A DNA stretch of 64,000 nucleotides from Terrirubrum flagellatum. Its GTDB lineage: Bacteria > Pseudomonadota > Alphaproteobacteria > Rhizobiales > Beijerinckiaceae. The position numbers were made by a program, and so were the translations under genes. This document shows, in pieces, positions 38,141 through 48,563 of the stretch. The DNA lies in contig NZ_CP091851.1 in the NCBI RefSeq assembly GCF_022059845.1, positions 1,674,001 through 1,738,000 of the forward strand. Direction: 5' to 3'. Position 1 is the stretch's first letter. Each line of letters starts with the position of its first letter. The notes beneath the pieces are model-generated. The model worked only from the letters and a program-made list of their open reading frames with translations, did not search any database and had not been told where the DNA came from.

Positions 38141-38659
38141 ATGCCTGTCATCGCTGCGATCGTCGGCGCCATCACGACTGGTCTGATGTACTGGTTCGTA
38201 TGGGGCAACGGCATGAGCCATCTCGACCAATGGCTTTACAACAAGCGAAATATAAAGCGCCGCACGGCGGCGATCGCCGAAGCGCAGAGCGCGCCCATTC
38301 GCGCGTTAAAGGAGAGCCGCGACGGCGCCACGGCGCTCATGGCGCTGGTCGCGCATGTGCGTGGCGAGCCGACGCCCGAACAACTCGCGTCCATCAAGGA
38401 GGAGATGCGCGATGTGCTTGGCTATGGCGATGATCTCGAAGCCAGGCTGATCGCCGCGCGTCATGCGATCGGCGTCGCCGCCTCGCCCGACAGCGTCGTG
38501 CTTGATCTTCGCGATCTGCTGCAGAACTCGCTGACCAAGGCCGAGTTCAACCAGCTCTTCCTCATGCTTCGCAAAGTCGCAGCCCTGCATGGCGGCCCGA
38601 CGGAAGCGCAGGAGCGCATCGTCGCCTTCGCCGAACGTCAGTTGCCGCCGCACGCCTGA
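38141..38659 (+). CDS. Uncharacterised TM-anchored helical protein (TerB-like?)
   Basis: The 172-residue protein has a short N-terminal TM helix (3-21) and about 130 residues predicted helical by eye (ALMALVAHVRGEPTPEQLAS, then LQNSLTKAEFNQLFLMLRKV). Pattern and length recall TerB-like or DnaJ-associated helical domains, but this is weak. It sits between kdsA and an MFS gene with no clear operon link. Confidence 0.6.
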   Translation: MPVIAAIVGAITTGLMYWFVWGNGMSHLDQWLYNKRNIKRRTAAIAEAQSAPIRALKESRDGATALMALVAHVRGEPTPEQLASIKEEMRDVLGYGDDLEARLIAARHAIGVAASPDSVVLDLRDLLQNSLTKAEFNQLFLMLRKVAALHGGPTEAQERIVAFAERQLPPHA

Positions 38660-38751
38660 CGACACTTGGCCGCCTCGCTTCGACGGGCCGGGAAGGCGAG
38701 GGCTGCGCCCGGCGCAGTTTCCGAACCGGCGGCGGGGTGACATAGCAGGCT

Positions 38752-39966
38752 ATGCCGTCCCATCCCTCCGTTGCGCCAGAGCCCGCCGTCCCGCCGCAGG
38801 GCGTCACCGTCCGCTTCCTCGTGATCGTCGGCGTCTGCGGCTTCGCGAGTTCGCTGACCATGCGGATTCTCGATCCGGTGATGCCGTTGCTCGCCCATGA
38901 CTTCGACCGCACCATGGTCGAGGTGGCGATGCTCTCGACCTGGTTCACCTTTTCCTACGCGTTCGGGCAGCCTGTGCTGGGGCCCGTCGGCGACAGCTTC
39001 GGCAAGGCGCGGCTGATGAGCATCGCGCTCATGGTGGTCGCGGCCTGCGGCGCGATCGGCGCCGCCGCGACCTCGTTCGGGCTGTTCTCGCTGGCGCGGG
39101 GGCTGACGGGCATCGCGTCCGGCGGCGTCATTCCGCTCGCAATCGCGATGATCGGCGACCGCGCGCCGCTGCATCAGCGCCAGATCGTCCTCGCGCGCTT
39201 CATGATGACGACGCTGACGGGCCAGATCGCCGGCGGCCTGGTTTCGGGCGCGCTCGCGCCTTTCATCGGCTGGCGGGGCGTCGTCGCGGTCGCGGCCTGC
39301 GTCGCGCTCGCCGCCGGCGTCGGGTCCTGGATCGCGGTGAAGCCGCGCGCCAATGCGCCGCGCGCGCCTTTCAGCTTCAATCAGGCGATCGCGAATTATC
39401 GCGCCATTCTCCAGCATCCGCGCGCCATCGGCCTTTACGTGCTGGTGGCGATCGAAGGCGCGACGGTGTTCGGCTTCTTCCCCTATGTCGCCGGAATTCT
39501 GAAAGCGCGCGATGGCGCCGGCTCATTCGAGTCGGGCGTCGTTGTCACGGGCTTCGCGATCGGCGGGCTGATTTTCGCGATCTTCGCTCCGAAGATCGTC
39601 GAGCGCCTCGGCTCGGCCAACATGATGCGCGTCGGCGGCGATATCATTGCGATCAGCTTCGCGCTGTTTGCGATCAAGGGGCCGTGGTGGAGCGCGATTG
39701 CGATCTTCATCGGCATCGGTTTCGGCTTCTACAATCTGCACAATAATCTGCAGGCGCAGGCGACGACTTTGTCGGAGACGGCGCGAGGTTCTTCCGTCGC
39801 ATTGTTCGCGTGCGCGCTGTTCGGCGGCGTGGCGTGCGGCCCGCCGCTTGTCGGGCTGCTGATGGCGATCGGCGGCGACGCGGTCGCGTTGCTGATCTAT
39901 GCCGCGCTGGCGCTGTTCCTCGGCTATATCGCGCCGATCATGCTGAAAGAGGATCGGGCCAACTGA
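38752..39966 (+). CDS. MFS transporter
   Basis: This 404-residue protein has 12 predicted TM helices in two halves. The first half shows an early acidic residue in TM1 (RILDPVMPLLAHDF) and an MFS-A-like loop (GPVGDSFGKARLM). It looks like a DHA1-type drug/H+ antiporter or sugar efflux family member; the substrate is unknown. It is isolated and ends at a strong terminator shared with the convergent gene. Confidence 0.85.
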   Translation: MPSHPSVAPEPAVPPQGVTVRFLVIVGVCGFASSLTMRILDPVMPLLAHDFDRTMVEVAMLSTWFTFSYAFGQPVLGPVGDSFGKARLMSIALMVVAACGAIGAAATSFGLFSLARGLTGIASGGVIPLAIAMIGDRAPLHQRQIVLARFMMTTLTGQIAGGLVSGALAPFIGWRGVVAVAACVALAAGVGSWIAVKPRANAPRAPFSFNQAIANYRAILQHPRAIGLYVLVAIEGATVFGFFPYVAGILKARDGAGSFESGVVVTGFAIGGLIFAIFAPKIVERLGSANMMRVGGDIIAISFALFAIKGPWWSAIAIFIGIGFGFYNLHNNLQAQATTLSETARGSSVALFACALFGGVACGPPLVGLLMAIGGDAVALLIYAALALFLGYIAPIMLKEDRAN

Positions 39967-39997
39967 TGCGATCTCGTTTGCGCGTCAGATGATCAAA

Positions 39998-40034
39998 TCC
40001 GGCCCGCCGCTCCCGGTGAGAGCGGCGGGCCGGA
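39998..40034. terminator. Long bidirectional hairpin between convergent genes
   Basis: A perfect 15-bp stem with a seven-base loop (39998-40012 pairing with 40020-40034; ends TCCGGCCC / GGGCCGGA). It lies between the convergent MFS gene (stop 39966) and the gene ending at 40046. The plus strand has no U-tract; the minus strand continues ATTTGATC. Confidence 0.7.
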
Positions 40035-40045
40035 GGCATTGATCT

Positions 40046-40552
40046 TCAGCGAATGATCGTCGTGACGCGGTTGGAGTCGGTGATCGCCTGATCGAGCACG
40101 CGCTCGGCGGCGTCTCCAGTGAAAACCGTCGATCCCACGCGATTGCCGTCGCCGTCGATGGTGACGTTCGTGACCGTGCGGTTCGAGGGATCGAAATAGG
40201 TGGCGACATGATAGCCGCCGCCGACGGGCTTGTCGTTGACGAGGATGGGGCGCTTCGCCTTAGGCGCAGGCTTGGCCTTCGGCGGCTTGCGGCCGTGCGT
40301 AAGTTCGCGGCCATCGACGCCATATTCCACGATGTCGACGCCGGACCTCGGGTTGGAGACAACAGATCTGGTGACGCCGGTCGCGGAGTCATAGGTCCAT
40401 CCTGTCGCGCCGCCCTTCTTTGGCTGCGGGATCATGATGACGGTCGAACCGCCGTCGCTGCCGCCATCATGCGCCAAAGCGGGCGCAATCGCCGAACCAG
40501 ACATGATCGTCGCGGCAAGCAGCGCGACCTTGACGAAATTGATCTTCGACAT
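40046..40552 (-). CDS. Uncharacterised exported protein
   Basis: The 168-residue protein has a signal peptide (MSKINFVKVALLAATIMSGS, cleavage near APALAHD) and a mature domain with a Gly/Ser-rich start and repeated beta-strand-like Tyr/Asp segments (GWTYDSATGVTRSVV, HVATYFDPSNRTVTNVTIDG, NRVGSTVFTGD). A basic Pro/Lys/Ala linker (RKPPKAKPAPKAKRP) divides it. No family was recognised. ATG 40552 is chosen for the signal peptide. Confidence 0.65.
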   Translation of the reverse strand: MSKINFVKVALLAATIMSGSAIAPALAHDGGSDGGSTVIMIPQPKKGGATGWTYDSATGVTRSVVSNPRSGVDIVEYGVDGRELTHGRKPPKAKPAPKAKRPILVNDKPVGGGYHVATYFDPSNRTVTNVTIDGDGNRVGSTVFTGDAAERVLDQAITDSNRVTTIIR

Positions 40553-40735
40553 AACCGCTCTCCGAAATTCGGAGGCCGTCCCGGCCCCGTGCATCGCCGC
40601 GTCATCGCGTCGACGGGGAAGAAATAAACGAGCGTAGAACGGGTTTATGTGCGCAGAAGTACCCGCGGGAACAGACAGCGCCTCCATTCGGTGCGGCGGC
40701 GCACCACGCGCGGTGGTTCGCGAAGCGTTCGGCGC

Positions 40736-41215
40736 TCAGCGCCCGCGATAGGGCGCGACGCCCTGATCCGGCAGCCAGAGATCCTTCGGCGCTGATCCCG
40801 TCTGCCAGAACACGTCGATCGGCATGCCGCCGCGCGGATACCAGTAGCCGCCGATGCGAAGCCATTTCGGCTTCAGAAGCTCGACCAGTTTCTTCGCGAT
40901 GCCGACCGTGCAGTCCTCATGGAACGCGCCGTGATTGCGGAAGCTGCCGAGATAGAGTTTCAGCGATTTGGATTCGATGAGCCAGTCGCCGGGCACATAA
41001 TCGATCACGAGAATGCCGAAGTCGGGCTGGCCGGTGACCGGGCAGATCGAAGTGAATTCAGGCGCGGTGAAACGGGCGAGATAGAGCGTCCCGGGATGCG
41101 GGTTTGGAACGCGATCGAGCCGGGCTTCCTCCGGCGACTGGGGCAGGGCGGTCGGCTGGCCAAGCTGGAGCGCCGACGGCTTTGCTTTCGGTCGTTTCGT
41201 CATGGCGGCGCTCAT
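40736..41215 (-). CDS. queF: NADPH-dependent 7-cyano-7-deazaguanine reductase QueF
   Basis: QueF reduces preQ0 to preQ1 in queuosine tRNA modification. The 159-residue unimodular form has the catalytic Cys58 in [14 protein letters not shown] with Asp65, and the NADPH-binding family motif [12 protein letters not shown], then [10 protein letters not shown]. Starts at 41215 and 41203 are both possible; the Shine-Dalgarno signals are weak. No preQ1 riboswitch was recognised upstream. Confidence 0.94.
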   Translation of the reverse strand: MSAAMTKRPKAKPSALQLGQPTALPQSPEEARLDRVPNPHPGTLYLARFTAPEFTSICPVTGQPDFGILVIDYVPGDWLIESKSLKLYLGSFRNHGAFHEDCTVGIAKKLVELLKPKWLRIGGYWYPRGGMPIDVFWQTGSAPKDLWLPDQGVAPYRGR

Positions 41216-41282
41216 AGCAGGGCGGCTCGCGCAGGCACAGGGGCAAAGCTTTTCTGCTTGGCGGTAGCGGATATCGATTGTT

Positions 41283-41687
41283 TCAAGCTCCCTCCGGCGC
41301 GATCACGGTCAACGCCGGAAACGCATAGCGGTAGCGTCGCCCGTCGCGCGTCAGCAGCCGATAGCCACGAACCGCCGCATGCGCGCCAATCAAGAAATCT
41401 GCGAGGATCGTTTCGCGTCCGCCGCCGCGCGCCCTGTACGCGGCGTGCGCCTGCCCGGCGAGGAAAGCCGCATCCCATGGGATGTCCTCTCGCTCCAGCT
41501 CTTGCAGCAGTTCATCCACCGTCTCTTTCGCGCGATAGCGCGCGCTGACCTCGGCATAGATGATCGGATTGATGATCAGGGCGCCGCGCGTTTGCGACAA
41601 TTGTTCGAATGACCAGTCGAACCAGTCCGGGTCCTTCGTCGCGATGTCGAGGATGATGTTGGTGTCAACGAAGGTCGGGCCAGTCAT
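41283..41687 (-). CDS. vapC: VapC-type PIN-domain toxin
   Basis: This PIN-domain endoribonuclease (134 aa) has the acidic catalytic set Asp8 (FVDTNIIL), Glu46 (YAEVSA), Asp97 (ADFLIGAHA) and Asp115 (TRDGRRY). VapC toxins usually cut tRNA or rRNA. Its ATG overlaps the antitoxin stop region by 23 bp, the normal coupling of such modules. It lies between queF and eno in the otherwise conserved kdsA-eno interval. Confidence 0.9.
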   Translation of the reverse strand: MTGPTFVDTNIILDIATKDPDWFDWSFEQLSQTRGALIINPIIYAEVSARYRAKETVDELLQELEREDIPWDAAFLAGQAHAAYRARGGGRETILADFLIGAHAAVRGYRLLTRDGRRYRYAFPALTVIAPEGA

Positions 41688-41925
41688 CGCCGCGCATCAG
41701 CTTCATCAACTCGTCGGTAGACAGCCCGCCGCGCGGCGTCAGCTTTTGCATGCGCTTTGCAATCCGCTTGGCCCGCGCGCGCGCAGCCGCCGCCGTGCTG
41801 TTCAGCGGCACGATGCGGGCGCCGTCGCTGTCGATCGCGAACTCAATTTCTCCGCCTGGCTTGAGCCCCAGCCTCTCGCGCACGGCGATGGGGATTGTGA
41901 CCTGCCCCTTCGAGGTGATGCGCAT
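41665..41925 (-). CDS. vapB: AbrB-family (VapB) antitoxin
   Basis: The 86-residue protein has an N-terminal SpoVT/AbrB DNA-binding domain (MRITSKGQVTIPIAVRERLG, KPGGEIEFA) and a C-terminal arm that should block VapC ([20 protein letters not shown]). ATG 41925 is preferred because GGAG lies six bases upstream; ATG 41937 is also possible but has no ribosome site because the upstream palindrome begins two bases before it. The toxin gene follows with a 23-bp overlap. Confidence 0.9.
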   Translation of the reverse strand: MRITSKGQVTIPIAVRERLGLKPGGEIEFAIDSDGARIVPLNSTAAAARARAKRIAKRMQKLTPRGGLSTDELMKLMRGDDWPDLR

Positions 41926-41939
41926 TTCGCACTCCATTC

Positions 41940-41954
41940 TTACTTCTAAAGTAA
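41940..41954. promoter_or_regulatory. 15-bp palindromic operator of the vapBC module
   Basis: TTACTT-CTA-AAGTAA is a perfect 6-bp inverted repeat around a three-base centre, immediately upstream of the antitoxin start region (14 bp before ATG 41925). AbrB-type antitoxins commonly bind such AT-rich palindromes to autoregulate. It stands out as AT-rich in a GC-rich window. Confidence 0.65.
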
Positions 41955-42056
41955 TACCGTTTGTCGTCGGGGTCAAAGGCCGGTTGTTTCCGCCTGCAAT
42001 AACTCTTCCGCGGGGCGCTTGCTTCACGCCTTTCCCTTTCGCCAGCCGGCCATTAA

Positions 42057-43370
<1,314 letters not shown>

Positions 43371-43380
43371 GGAGAGCGCA

Positions 43381-46125
43381 ATGAAACCGGATGTCAGGGA
43401 TGAAGCGCTCATCGAGGACATCCGGTTTCTTGGCCAGATTCTTGGCGACACGGTTCGCGAGCAGGAAGGCGCCGCGACCTTTGAATTGATCGAGACGATC
43501 CGGCGCCTCAGCGTCTCCGCCGGACGTGGCGCGAAAGAACAGTCCGGCGCCGCGCTCACCGAGCTGCTGCGCGGGCTGACGCCCGCCCAGGCCGTTTCGG
43601 TTGTTCGCGCCTTCGCCTATTTCTCCCATCTCGCGAATATCGCCGAAGACCGGCACGACCAGCGCATTCGCGCCGCACGCCGTCTTGCGAATGCGCCGCC
43701 GGAGCCCGGTGATCTGACCTACACGGCGGAGCGGCTGCGCGCCGCGGGCGTCGAGGAGGCGAAGGTCGCGCGGATGCTGGAGCAGGCCTGGCTGTCGCCG
43801 GTGCTGACCGCCCATCCGACCGAAGTGCAGCGCAAGAGCCAGCTCGACGCCGAGCGCGCTATCGCGGAGCTGTTGGCGGAGCGCGAGCGCCTTGTCGTCG
43901 AGGATGATCTCGCGGCGAACGCGGCGCTGATCCGCGCCCGCGTCGCGCAGCTCTGGCAGACGCGCCTTCTGCGCCAGACGAAGCTCACCGTCGCCGACGA
44001 AATCGAAAATGCGCTGAGCTATTATCACGCGACCTTCCTGCGCGAGATTCCGAACGTCTATGACTCGCTGGAGCGTCGGCTTGGCGGCCGTCATATCGGG
44101 CCGTTCCTGCGCATGGGGAGCTGGATCGGCGGCGATCGCGACGGCAATCCCAACGTCACGGCGGAGACGATGCAAGTCGCGCTCCGCCGCCAATCTGAAG
44201 TGGCGCTGCGCCATTATCTCACCGAAACGCATCTGCTTGGCGCCGAATTGTCGATGTCGGCGACGCTGGTCAGCAGCACGCCCGATCTCAAGGAGCTCGC
44301 CGCGCGCGCGGGCGACGACAATCCCCACCGCGACGACGAGCCCTATCGGCGCGCGCTCGTTGGCGTTTACGCCAGGCTTGCCGGCACGTTGCGCAAGTTG
44401 ACCGGCGGCGAAGCGCTTCGTCATGCGGTCGCGCCATCGACACCCTACGAGTCGCCGGCGGAATTCCGCGCCGACCTGCTTACTGTCGCGTCGTCGCTGC
44501 GCGCCCATCATGGCGGCGCGCTGGTTGCCCCGCGCCTTGCGCCACTGATGCGCGCGGCGGAGGTATTCGGCTTCCATCTCGCCACGCTCGATCTCAGGCA
44601 GAGTTCGGACAAGCATGAAGCTGTCATTGTCGAGTTGCTGGCCGCGGCGCGCATCTGCGCCGACTACGCCTCGCTCGACGAGGCGGCGAGACAGAAGCTC
44701 CTGCTCGACCTCCTGCGCGATCCGCGCAGCGTGAAGGCGCCGCAGCACGCTTATTCCAAACTCGCGACGGATGAGCTCGCCATCTTCGAGACCGCGCGGC
44801 GCATGCGCGAGCTGTTCGGCCCGGACGCCATTCGCCACTACATCATCAGCCATACCGAAAGCGTCAGCGATCTCCTCGAAGTTCTGCTGCTGCAGAAGGA
44901 GGCGGGGATGATGCGGGGCGTGCTCGGCGATGCGTCGCCGGCGCCTGTCGCGGACCTCATCGTCGCGCCTCTGTTCGAGACGATCCCGGATCTGCGCAAT
45001 GCGCGGCCGATCATGAAAGAATTCTACAGCCTTCCAGGAATCCGCGCGCTTGTCGTCGAGTCCGGCGGCGTGCAGGACGTCATGCTCGGCTATTCCGACA
45101 GCAACAAGGATGGCGGCTACTTCACCAGCAACTGGGAGCTCTATGGCGCGTCGACCGCGCTTGAAGAGCTGTTCGCATCGATGCCCGACGTGCGCATGCG
45201 CCTGTTCCATGGCCGCGGCGGCACAGTCGGCCGCGGCGGCGGCCCCAGCTACCAGGCGATCCTCGCGCAGCCGCCCGGCACGGTGAAAGGCCAGATCAGG
45301 CTGACCGAACAGGGCGAGGTGATCGCCAGCAAGTACGCCGATGCGTCCATCGGCCGGCGTAACCTCGAAACCCTTGCTGCGGCGATGATCGAGGCGACGA
45401 TGCTCACGCCGACGGAGCGCGCGCCGCAGGAATTCCTCGACACGGCGGCCGAACTGTCTGCGGAAAGCATGAGGACCTATCGCGCGCTCGTGTATGACGA
45501 TCCCGAATTCGTCGACTTCTTCTTCTCGGTCACACCGATCGCGGAAATCGCCGAGCTCAATATCGGTTCGCGCCCGGCGTCGCGCAAAGCCTCGCGCAGC
45601 ATCGAGGATTTGCGCGCCATTCCCTGGGGTTTCTCGTGGGGACAGGCGCGCATCGCGCTGCCAGGCTGGTACGGCGTGGGATCGGCCGTCGAAGCCTTTC
45701 TTGGAGAAGATGGCGGCCGGCGGGCGGAACTGTTGCGCCGCATGAATCGGGAATGGCCGTTTTTCCGCGCTATTCTCTCCAATCTCGACATGGTGTTGGC
45801 GAAAACCGAGCGCGATATCGCGAGCGCCTATGCGGCTCTGGCGCCGGATCAAATTGTCGCCAAACGGATATTCGGCTTGATCACCGCCGAATGGGACCGC
45901 GCGGCGCGGGCGCTCGAAACGATCACGGGATTGACGGAAAGACTCGCGGAGAATCCAACGCTGGCGCGCTCGATCAGACATCGCTTCCCCTACATCGCGC
46001 CGTTGAACTATCTCCAGGTCGAGCTGATCAGGCGCTGGCGCAGCGGCGTTCAGGACGACAAGACGCGGCGCGGCATCCTGATCTCCATCAACGGCGTGGC
46101 TGCGGGTTTGCGAAATACCGGCTAA
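43381..46125 (+). CDS. ppc: Phosphoenolpyruvate carboxylase
   Basis: Ppc makes oxaloacetate from PEP and bicarbonate. The 914 residues match the bacterial family. The catalytic His motif is [13 protein letters not shown]; the signature [10 protein letters not shown] and the glycine-rich [14 protein letters not shown] loop are present, and the C-terminus (GLRNTG) is the usual one. The gene starts ten bases after eno with GGAGAG as ribosome site. It provides anaplerotic oxaloacetate for the gltA-encoded citrate synthase; in serine-cycle methylotrophs it would also assimilate CO2, which this window alone cannot show. Confidence 0.96.
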   Translation: MKPDVRDEALIEDIRFLGQILGDTVREQEGAATFELIETIRRLSVSAGRGAKEQSGAALTELLRGLTPAQAVSVVRAFAYFSHLANIAEDRHDQRIRAARRLANAPPEPGDLTYTAERLRAAGVEEAKVARMLEQAWLSPVLTAHPTEVQRKSQLDAERAIAELLAERERLVVEDDLAANAALIRARVAQLWQTRLLRQTKLTVADEIENALSYYHATFLREIPNVYDSLERRLGGRHIGPFLRMGSWIGGDRDGNPNVTAETMQVALRRQSEVALRHYLTETHLLGAELSMSATLVSSTPDLKELAARAGDDNPHRDDEPYRRALVGVYARLAGTLRKLTGGEALRHAVAPSTPYESPAEFRADLLTVASSLRAHHGGALVAPRLAPLMRAAEVFGFHLATLDLRQSSDKHEAVIVELLAAARICADYASLDEAARQKLLLDLLRDPRSVKAPQHAYSKLATDELAIFETARRMRELFGPDAIRHYIISHTESVSDLLEVLLLQKEAGMMRGVLGDASPAPVADLIVAPLFETIPDLRNARPIMKEFYSLPGIRALVVESGGVQDVMLGYSDSNKDGGYFTSNWELYGASTALEELFASMPDVRMRLFHGRGGTVGRGGGPSYQAILAQPPGTVKGQIRLTEQGEVIASKYADASIGRRNLETLAAAMIEATMLTPTERAPQEFLDTAAELSAESMRTYRALVYDDPEFVDFFFSVTPIAEIAELNIGSRPASRKASRSIEDLRAIPWGFSWGQARIALPGWYGVGSAVEAFLGEDGGRRAELLRRMNREWPFFRAILSNLDMVLAKTERDIASAYAALAPDQIVAKRIFGLITAEWDRAARALETITGLTERLAENPTLARSIRHRFPYIAPLNYLQVELIRRWRSGVQDDKTRRGILISINGVAAGLRNTG

Positions 46126-46214
46126 GGATTCGACATTCTCCGCATGTGCAATCGCGGAGAATTCTGCTAGATTCCGACCGCGGCCCAGAAAGCGATGGCC
46201 GTGGGGAGGAACTC

Positions 46215-46922
46215 ATGTTCACGAGGCGTCTGTTCTGCGGCTGCGTCGCCGCATCCGCTGGATTCTCGGCTGTTCCCGCGAGCGCGCAAGGGCTGGAATG
46301 CGCGGTTTTCACGCCCGAACGCCAGAAGGCTCTGACGCCCGACGATGCGCTCGCGACGCTGAAAGAGGGCAATGCGCGCTTCCTCGCCGGCAAAAGCATC
46401 AATTGCGATCTCATGGCGCAGGTCAAGGCGACCTCGTCCGGACAGGCGCCGTTCGCGGCTGTCGTCGGCTGCATCGATTCCCGCGTGCCGCCGGAGCTGG
46501 TTTTCGATCAGCGGATCGGCGGCATGTTCGTGGCCCGCGTTGCCGGCAACTTCGTCAACACGGATATTATCGGCAGTCTCGAATATTCGGCGAAAGTGGT
46601 CGGCGCGCGCGTGATCGTGGTGCTTGGCCATTCCGAATGCGGCGCGATCAAGGGCGTCGTTGACGATGTGAAGCTCGGCAACCTGACCGCCATGCTCGAA
46701 AATCTGAAGCCCGCAGTGCAAGCCAGCAAAGGCGTCGAAGGCGAGCAGAACTCCCATAACAAGAAGCTGGTGCAGAAAGTCGCCGACGCCAATGTCCGCC
46801 TGTCGACTGCGAAGCTGCTCGACCGCAGCCCTGTGCTCAAGGAGATGGTCAATGCCGGTCAGTTGAAAATCGCCGGCGCGATGCACGATGTCGCGACGGG
46901 GCGGGTCGAATTCTTTTCCTGA
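46215..46922 (+). CDS. Exported beta-class carbonic anhydrase
   Basis: This zinc enzyme interconverts CO2 and bicarbonate. The 235-residue precursor has a signal peptide with a twin-arginine motif (TRRLF) and an Ala-Ser-Ala-type cleavage site near residue 25. Zinc ligands are Cys86 (CIDSR), His139 and Cys142 (GHSECG), with the Asp88-Arg90 dyad. The ATG at 46215 has GGAGGA upstream and comes 89 bp after ppc, a bicarbonate user. Tat export of a folded zinc enzyme is plausible. Confidence 0.9.
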   Translation: MFTRRLFCGCVAASAGFSAVPASAQGLECAVFTPERQKALTPDDALATLKEGNARFLAGKSINCDLMAQVKATSSGQAPFAAVVGCIDSRVPPELVFDQRIGGMFVARVAGNFVNTDIIGSLEYSAKVVGARVIVVLGHSECGAIKGVVDDVKLGNLTAMLENLKPAVQASKGVEGEQNSHNKKLVQKVADANVRLSTAKLLDRSPVLKEMVNAGQLKIAGAMHDVATGRVEFFS

Positions 46923-47034
46923 CCGCGCGCTGCGGGCGTCATATTTCGGCATAGCCGGCGCATATTCCCGCCACGCTTGGGAGGCGTGCGCGGTCGCGTC
47001 TGGCGCGCATGCCTGCCGCATTGCACAAGGCGGC

Positions 47035-48000
47035 ATGAGCACCGCCCTGGCGCCGGACAGTTTCGCCGCGCCTCTCCCTGACCAACGCAGACGCCGCCTC
47101 GCCATCGCCGCGATCCTGTTCGCGGTCGTGCTGTGGGGCGTGCAATTCGTCATGATCCGGCTCGCGGTCACGACGACGCTCAGCGCGACCGACATCGTCG
47201 TGCTTCGCTATCTCTTCGCGCTGCCGACCATGATCCCGATCCTCTGGATTTACGGGCGGCGGCCGGAGGAGCGCATCAGCCTGCCCAAGGCCGCGGCGCT
47301 GACCGTGCTCGGCGGCGCGCCCTTGGTGCTGCTCTCGAATTTCGCGCTCGAAATGGCGCCCGCCAATCACGCGGCCTGTTTGCAGCCCGGCACCGTCGCT
47401 GTGGTCTCGACGCTGGTTCTGATGCTGACATCAGGGGTGCGCAAGAACTGGCTCATACCGGCAGGGGTGATCATCGCGGTCGCGGGCCTCGCCGGAGTGG
47501 CCTTCGGCGGCGCGGGCGGCGTCGGCACGGGGCCGATGACGCCTGTCGGCGACGCTATCCTCATTGTCTGCGGCGTCATGTGGGCGAGCTATACGATCCT
47601 GCTGGCGCGGTGGAAGGCGTCGCCGGCGGTGTCGACCGCCTGGGCCGCGATCCTCTCGATGGTCCTGCTTGCGCCGCTTCTGTTCGTCTTGCCGGTCAAG
47701 CTCGGGACCGCGCCCTGGTCTGACATTCTCCTTCACGGCGTCTTCCAGGGTTTCGTGAATTACACCATCGCATTTCTGCTCTGGGCCTTCGCCGCGCGCG
47801 AACTCGGACCGGTGAAGATGGGTTTCTTCGCGCCGCTCATTCCGGTGTCGGGCGTGCTGTCGGGCATTCCGCTTCTCGGGGAATGGCCGCTGCCCTTTCA
47901 ATGGGTGGGCATCGCCGGCGTCGCCGTTGGTCTGCTTTGCATCGCGCTGGCGCAGCTTCGGCCGCAGGCCGGAATGACGCCGATGTCGGGCGCGTCGTGA
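47035..48000 (+). CDS. EamA/DMT-family permease
   Basis: This drug/metabolite transporter has about ten TM helices in two EamA repeats (the first from LAIAAILFAVVLWGVQFV, the second from PVGDAILIVCGVMWASYTI). The 321-residue length is normal. ATG 47035 is chosen because the frame upstream overlaps the carbonic anhydrase gene. The substrate is unknown; the neighbours offer no hint. Confidence 0.85.
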   Translation: MSTALAPDSFAAPLPDQRRRRLAIAAILFAVVLWGVQFVMIRLAVTTTLSATDIVVLRYLFALPTMIPILWIYGRRPEERISLPKAAALTVLGGAPLVLLSNFALEMAPANHAACLQPGTVAVVSTLVLMLTSGVRKNWLIPAGVIIAVAGLAGVAFGGAGGVGTGPMTPVGDAILIVCGVMWASYTILLARWKASPAVSTAWAAILSMVLLAPLLFVLPVKLGTAPWSDILLHGVFQGFVNYTIAFLLWAFAARELGPVKMGFFAPLIPVSGVLSGIPLLGEWPLPFQWVGIAGVAVGLLCIALAQLRPQAGMTPMSGAS

Positions 48001-48089
48001 CGCCGCAGGAGCCGCGACTTTTCTGATCTTCACGAAAAGTTAGCCATGGCGGCGCACCATCAGACGTCGAAGTTGTGTCGGGTTGCGTC

Positions 48090-48401
48090 ATGGTCGTGCG
48101 TAAGGGCTTTCGGGCCTTTCTGATTCCGGTTGCGTTGTATGGCGTTGCATTTGCGGTGGTCGGATTTTTCGTCACCCAGGCCGAGCAGGGCCAGCGCGGG
48201 CTCGAAGCCAAGCGCGAACTCAGCGAGCAGGAAAAGAAGATCACGGCCGAACTCGACGGCTTGCGCGCCGAGCGCGAGACCTGGGAGCGGAAGGTCGCGA
48301 TGTTCCGCGCCGACGCGCTCGACAAGGACCTGCTCGACGAGCGCGTCCGCCGCGTGCTCAATCGCGTCCATCGGCACGATGTCGTGATCTTCACGCGCTG
48401 A
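48090..48401 (+). CDS. FtsB/DivIC-family septum formation initiator
   Basis: The 103-residue bitopic protein has one TM helix (about 9-29) followed by a coiled coil (about 35-70, SEQEKKITAELDGLRAERET) and the FtsB-like end LDERVRRVLNRVH. In cell division it acts with FtsL and FtsQ. It precedes the pdh operon, and the gene pair with eno/pdhA is seen in alphaproteobacteria. ATG 48090 is chosen over GTG 48075. Confidence 0.85.
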   Translation: MVVRKGFRAFLIPVALYGVAFAVVGFFVTQAEQGQRGLEAKRELSEQEKKITAELDGLRAERETWERKVAMFRADALDKDLLDERVRRVLNRVHRHDVVIFTR

Positions 48402-48563
48402 AGCGGCCGCGAGGCGCTTGAACCAAATTCCGGTTCATTTCTGATTTTTGCTATAAATCAATATCTTATAACAAGTTTCACGCGAAACGGCCGGCCGTTC
48501 GACGGCTCGCCAAACTCCTTGGGCTAAGCTAGGGTCCGGCGAAAGACGCTTAGGGAGAAGCTC
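48402..48563 (+). promoter_or_regulatory. pdh operon upstream region with AT-rich promoter and parS-like site
   Basis: 162 bp before pdhA. An AT-rich stretch (48441-48474, TTTTTGCTATAAATCAATAT and following bases) resembles a promoter. It is followed by GTTTCACGCGAAAC (48475-48488), a 14-bp imperfect match to the chromosome-partition site parS; the central CACGTG is CACGCG here. A CGGCCGGCCG palindrome follows at once. No full parS consensus is present, so the resemblance may be chance. Confidence 0.35.

Noticed and set aside
38638-39417. Open frame opposite the MFS gene
   Set aside because: It is Arg/Asp/His-rich with no domain pattern and is antisense to a clear 12-TM transporter.
45636-46214. 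Upstream in-frame extension of the carbonic anhydrase gene through ppc
   Set aside because: It is read in another frame of ppc; the ATG at 46215 has a ribosome site and a signal peptide.
48489-48500. CGGCCGGCCG palindrome before pdhA as an operator
   Set aside because: Short GC palindromes are common by chance at this base composition; no spacing or pairing links it to a regulator.
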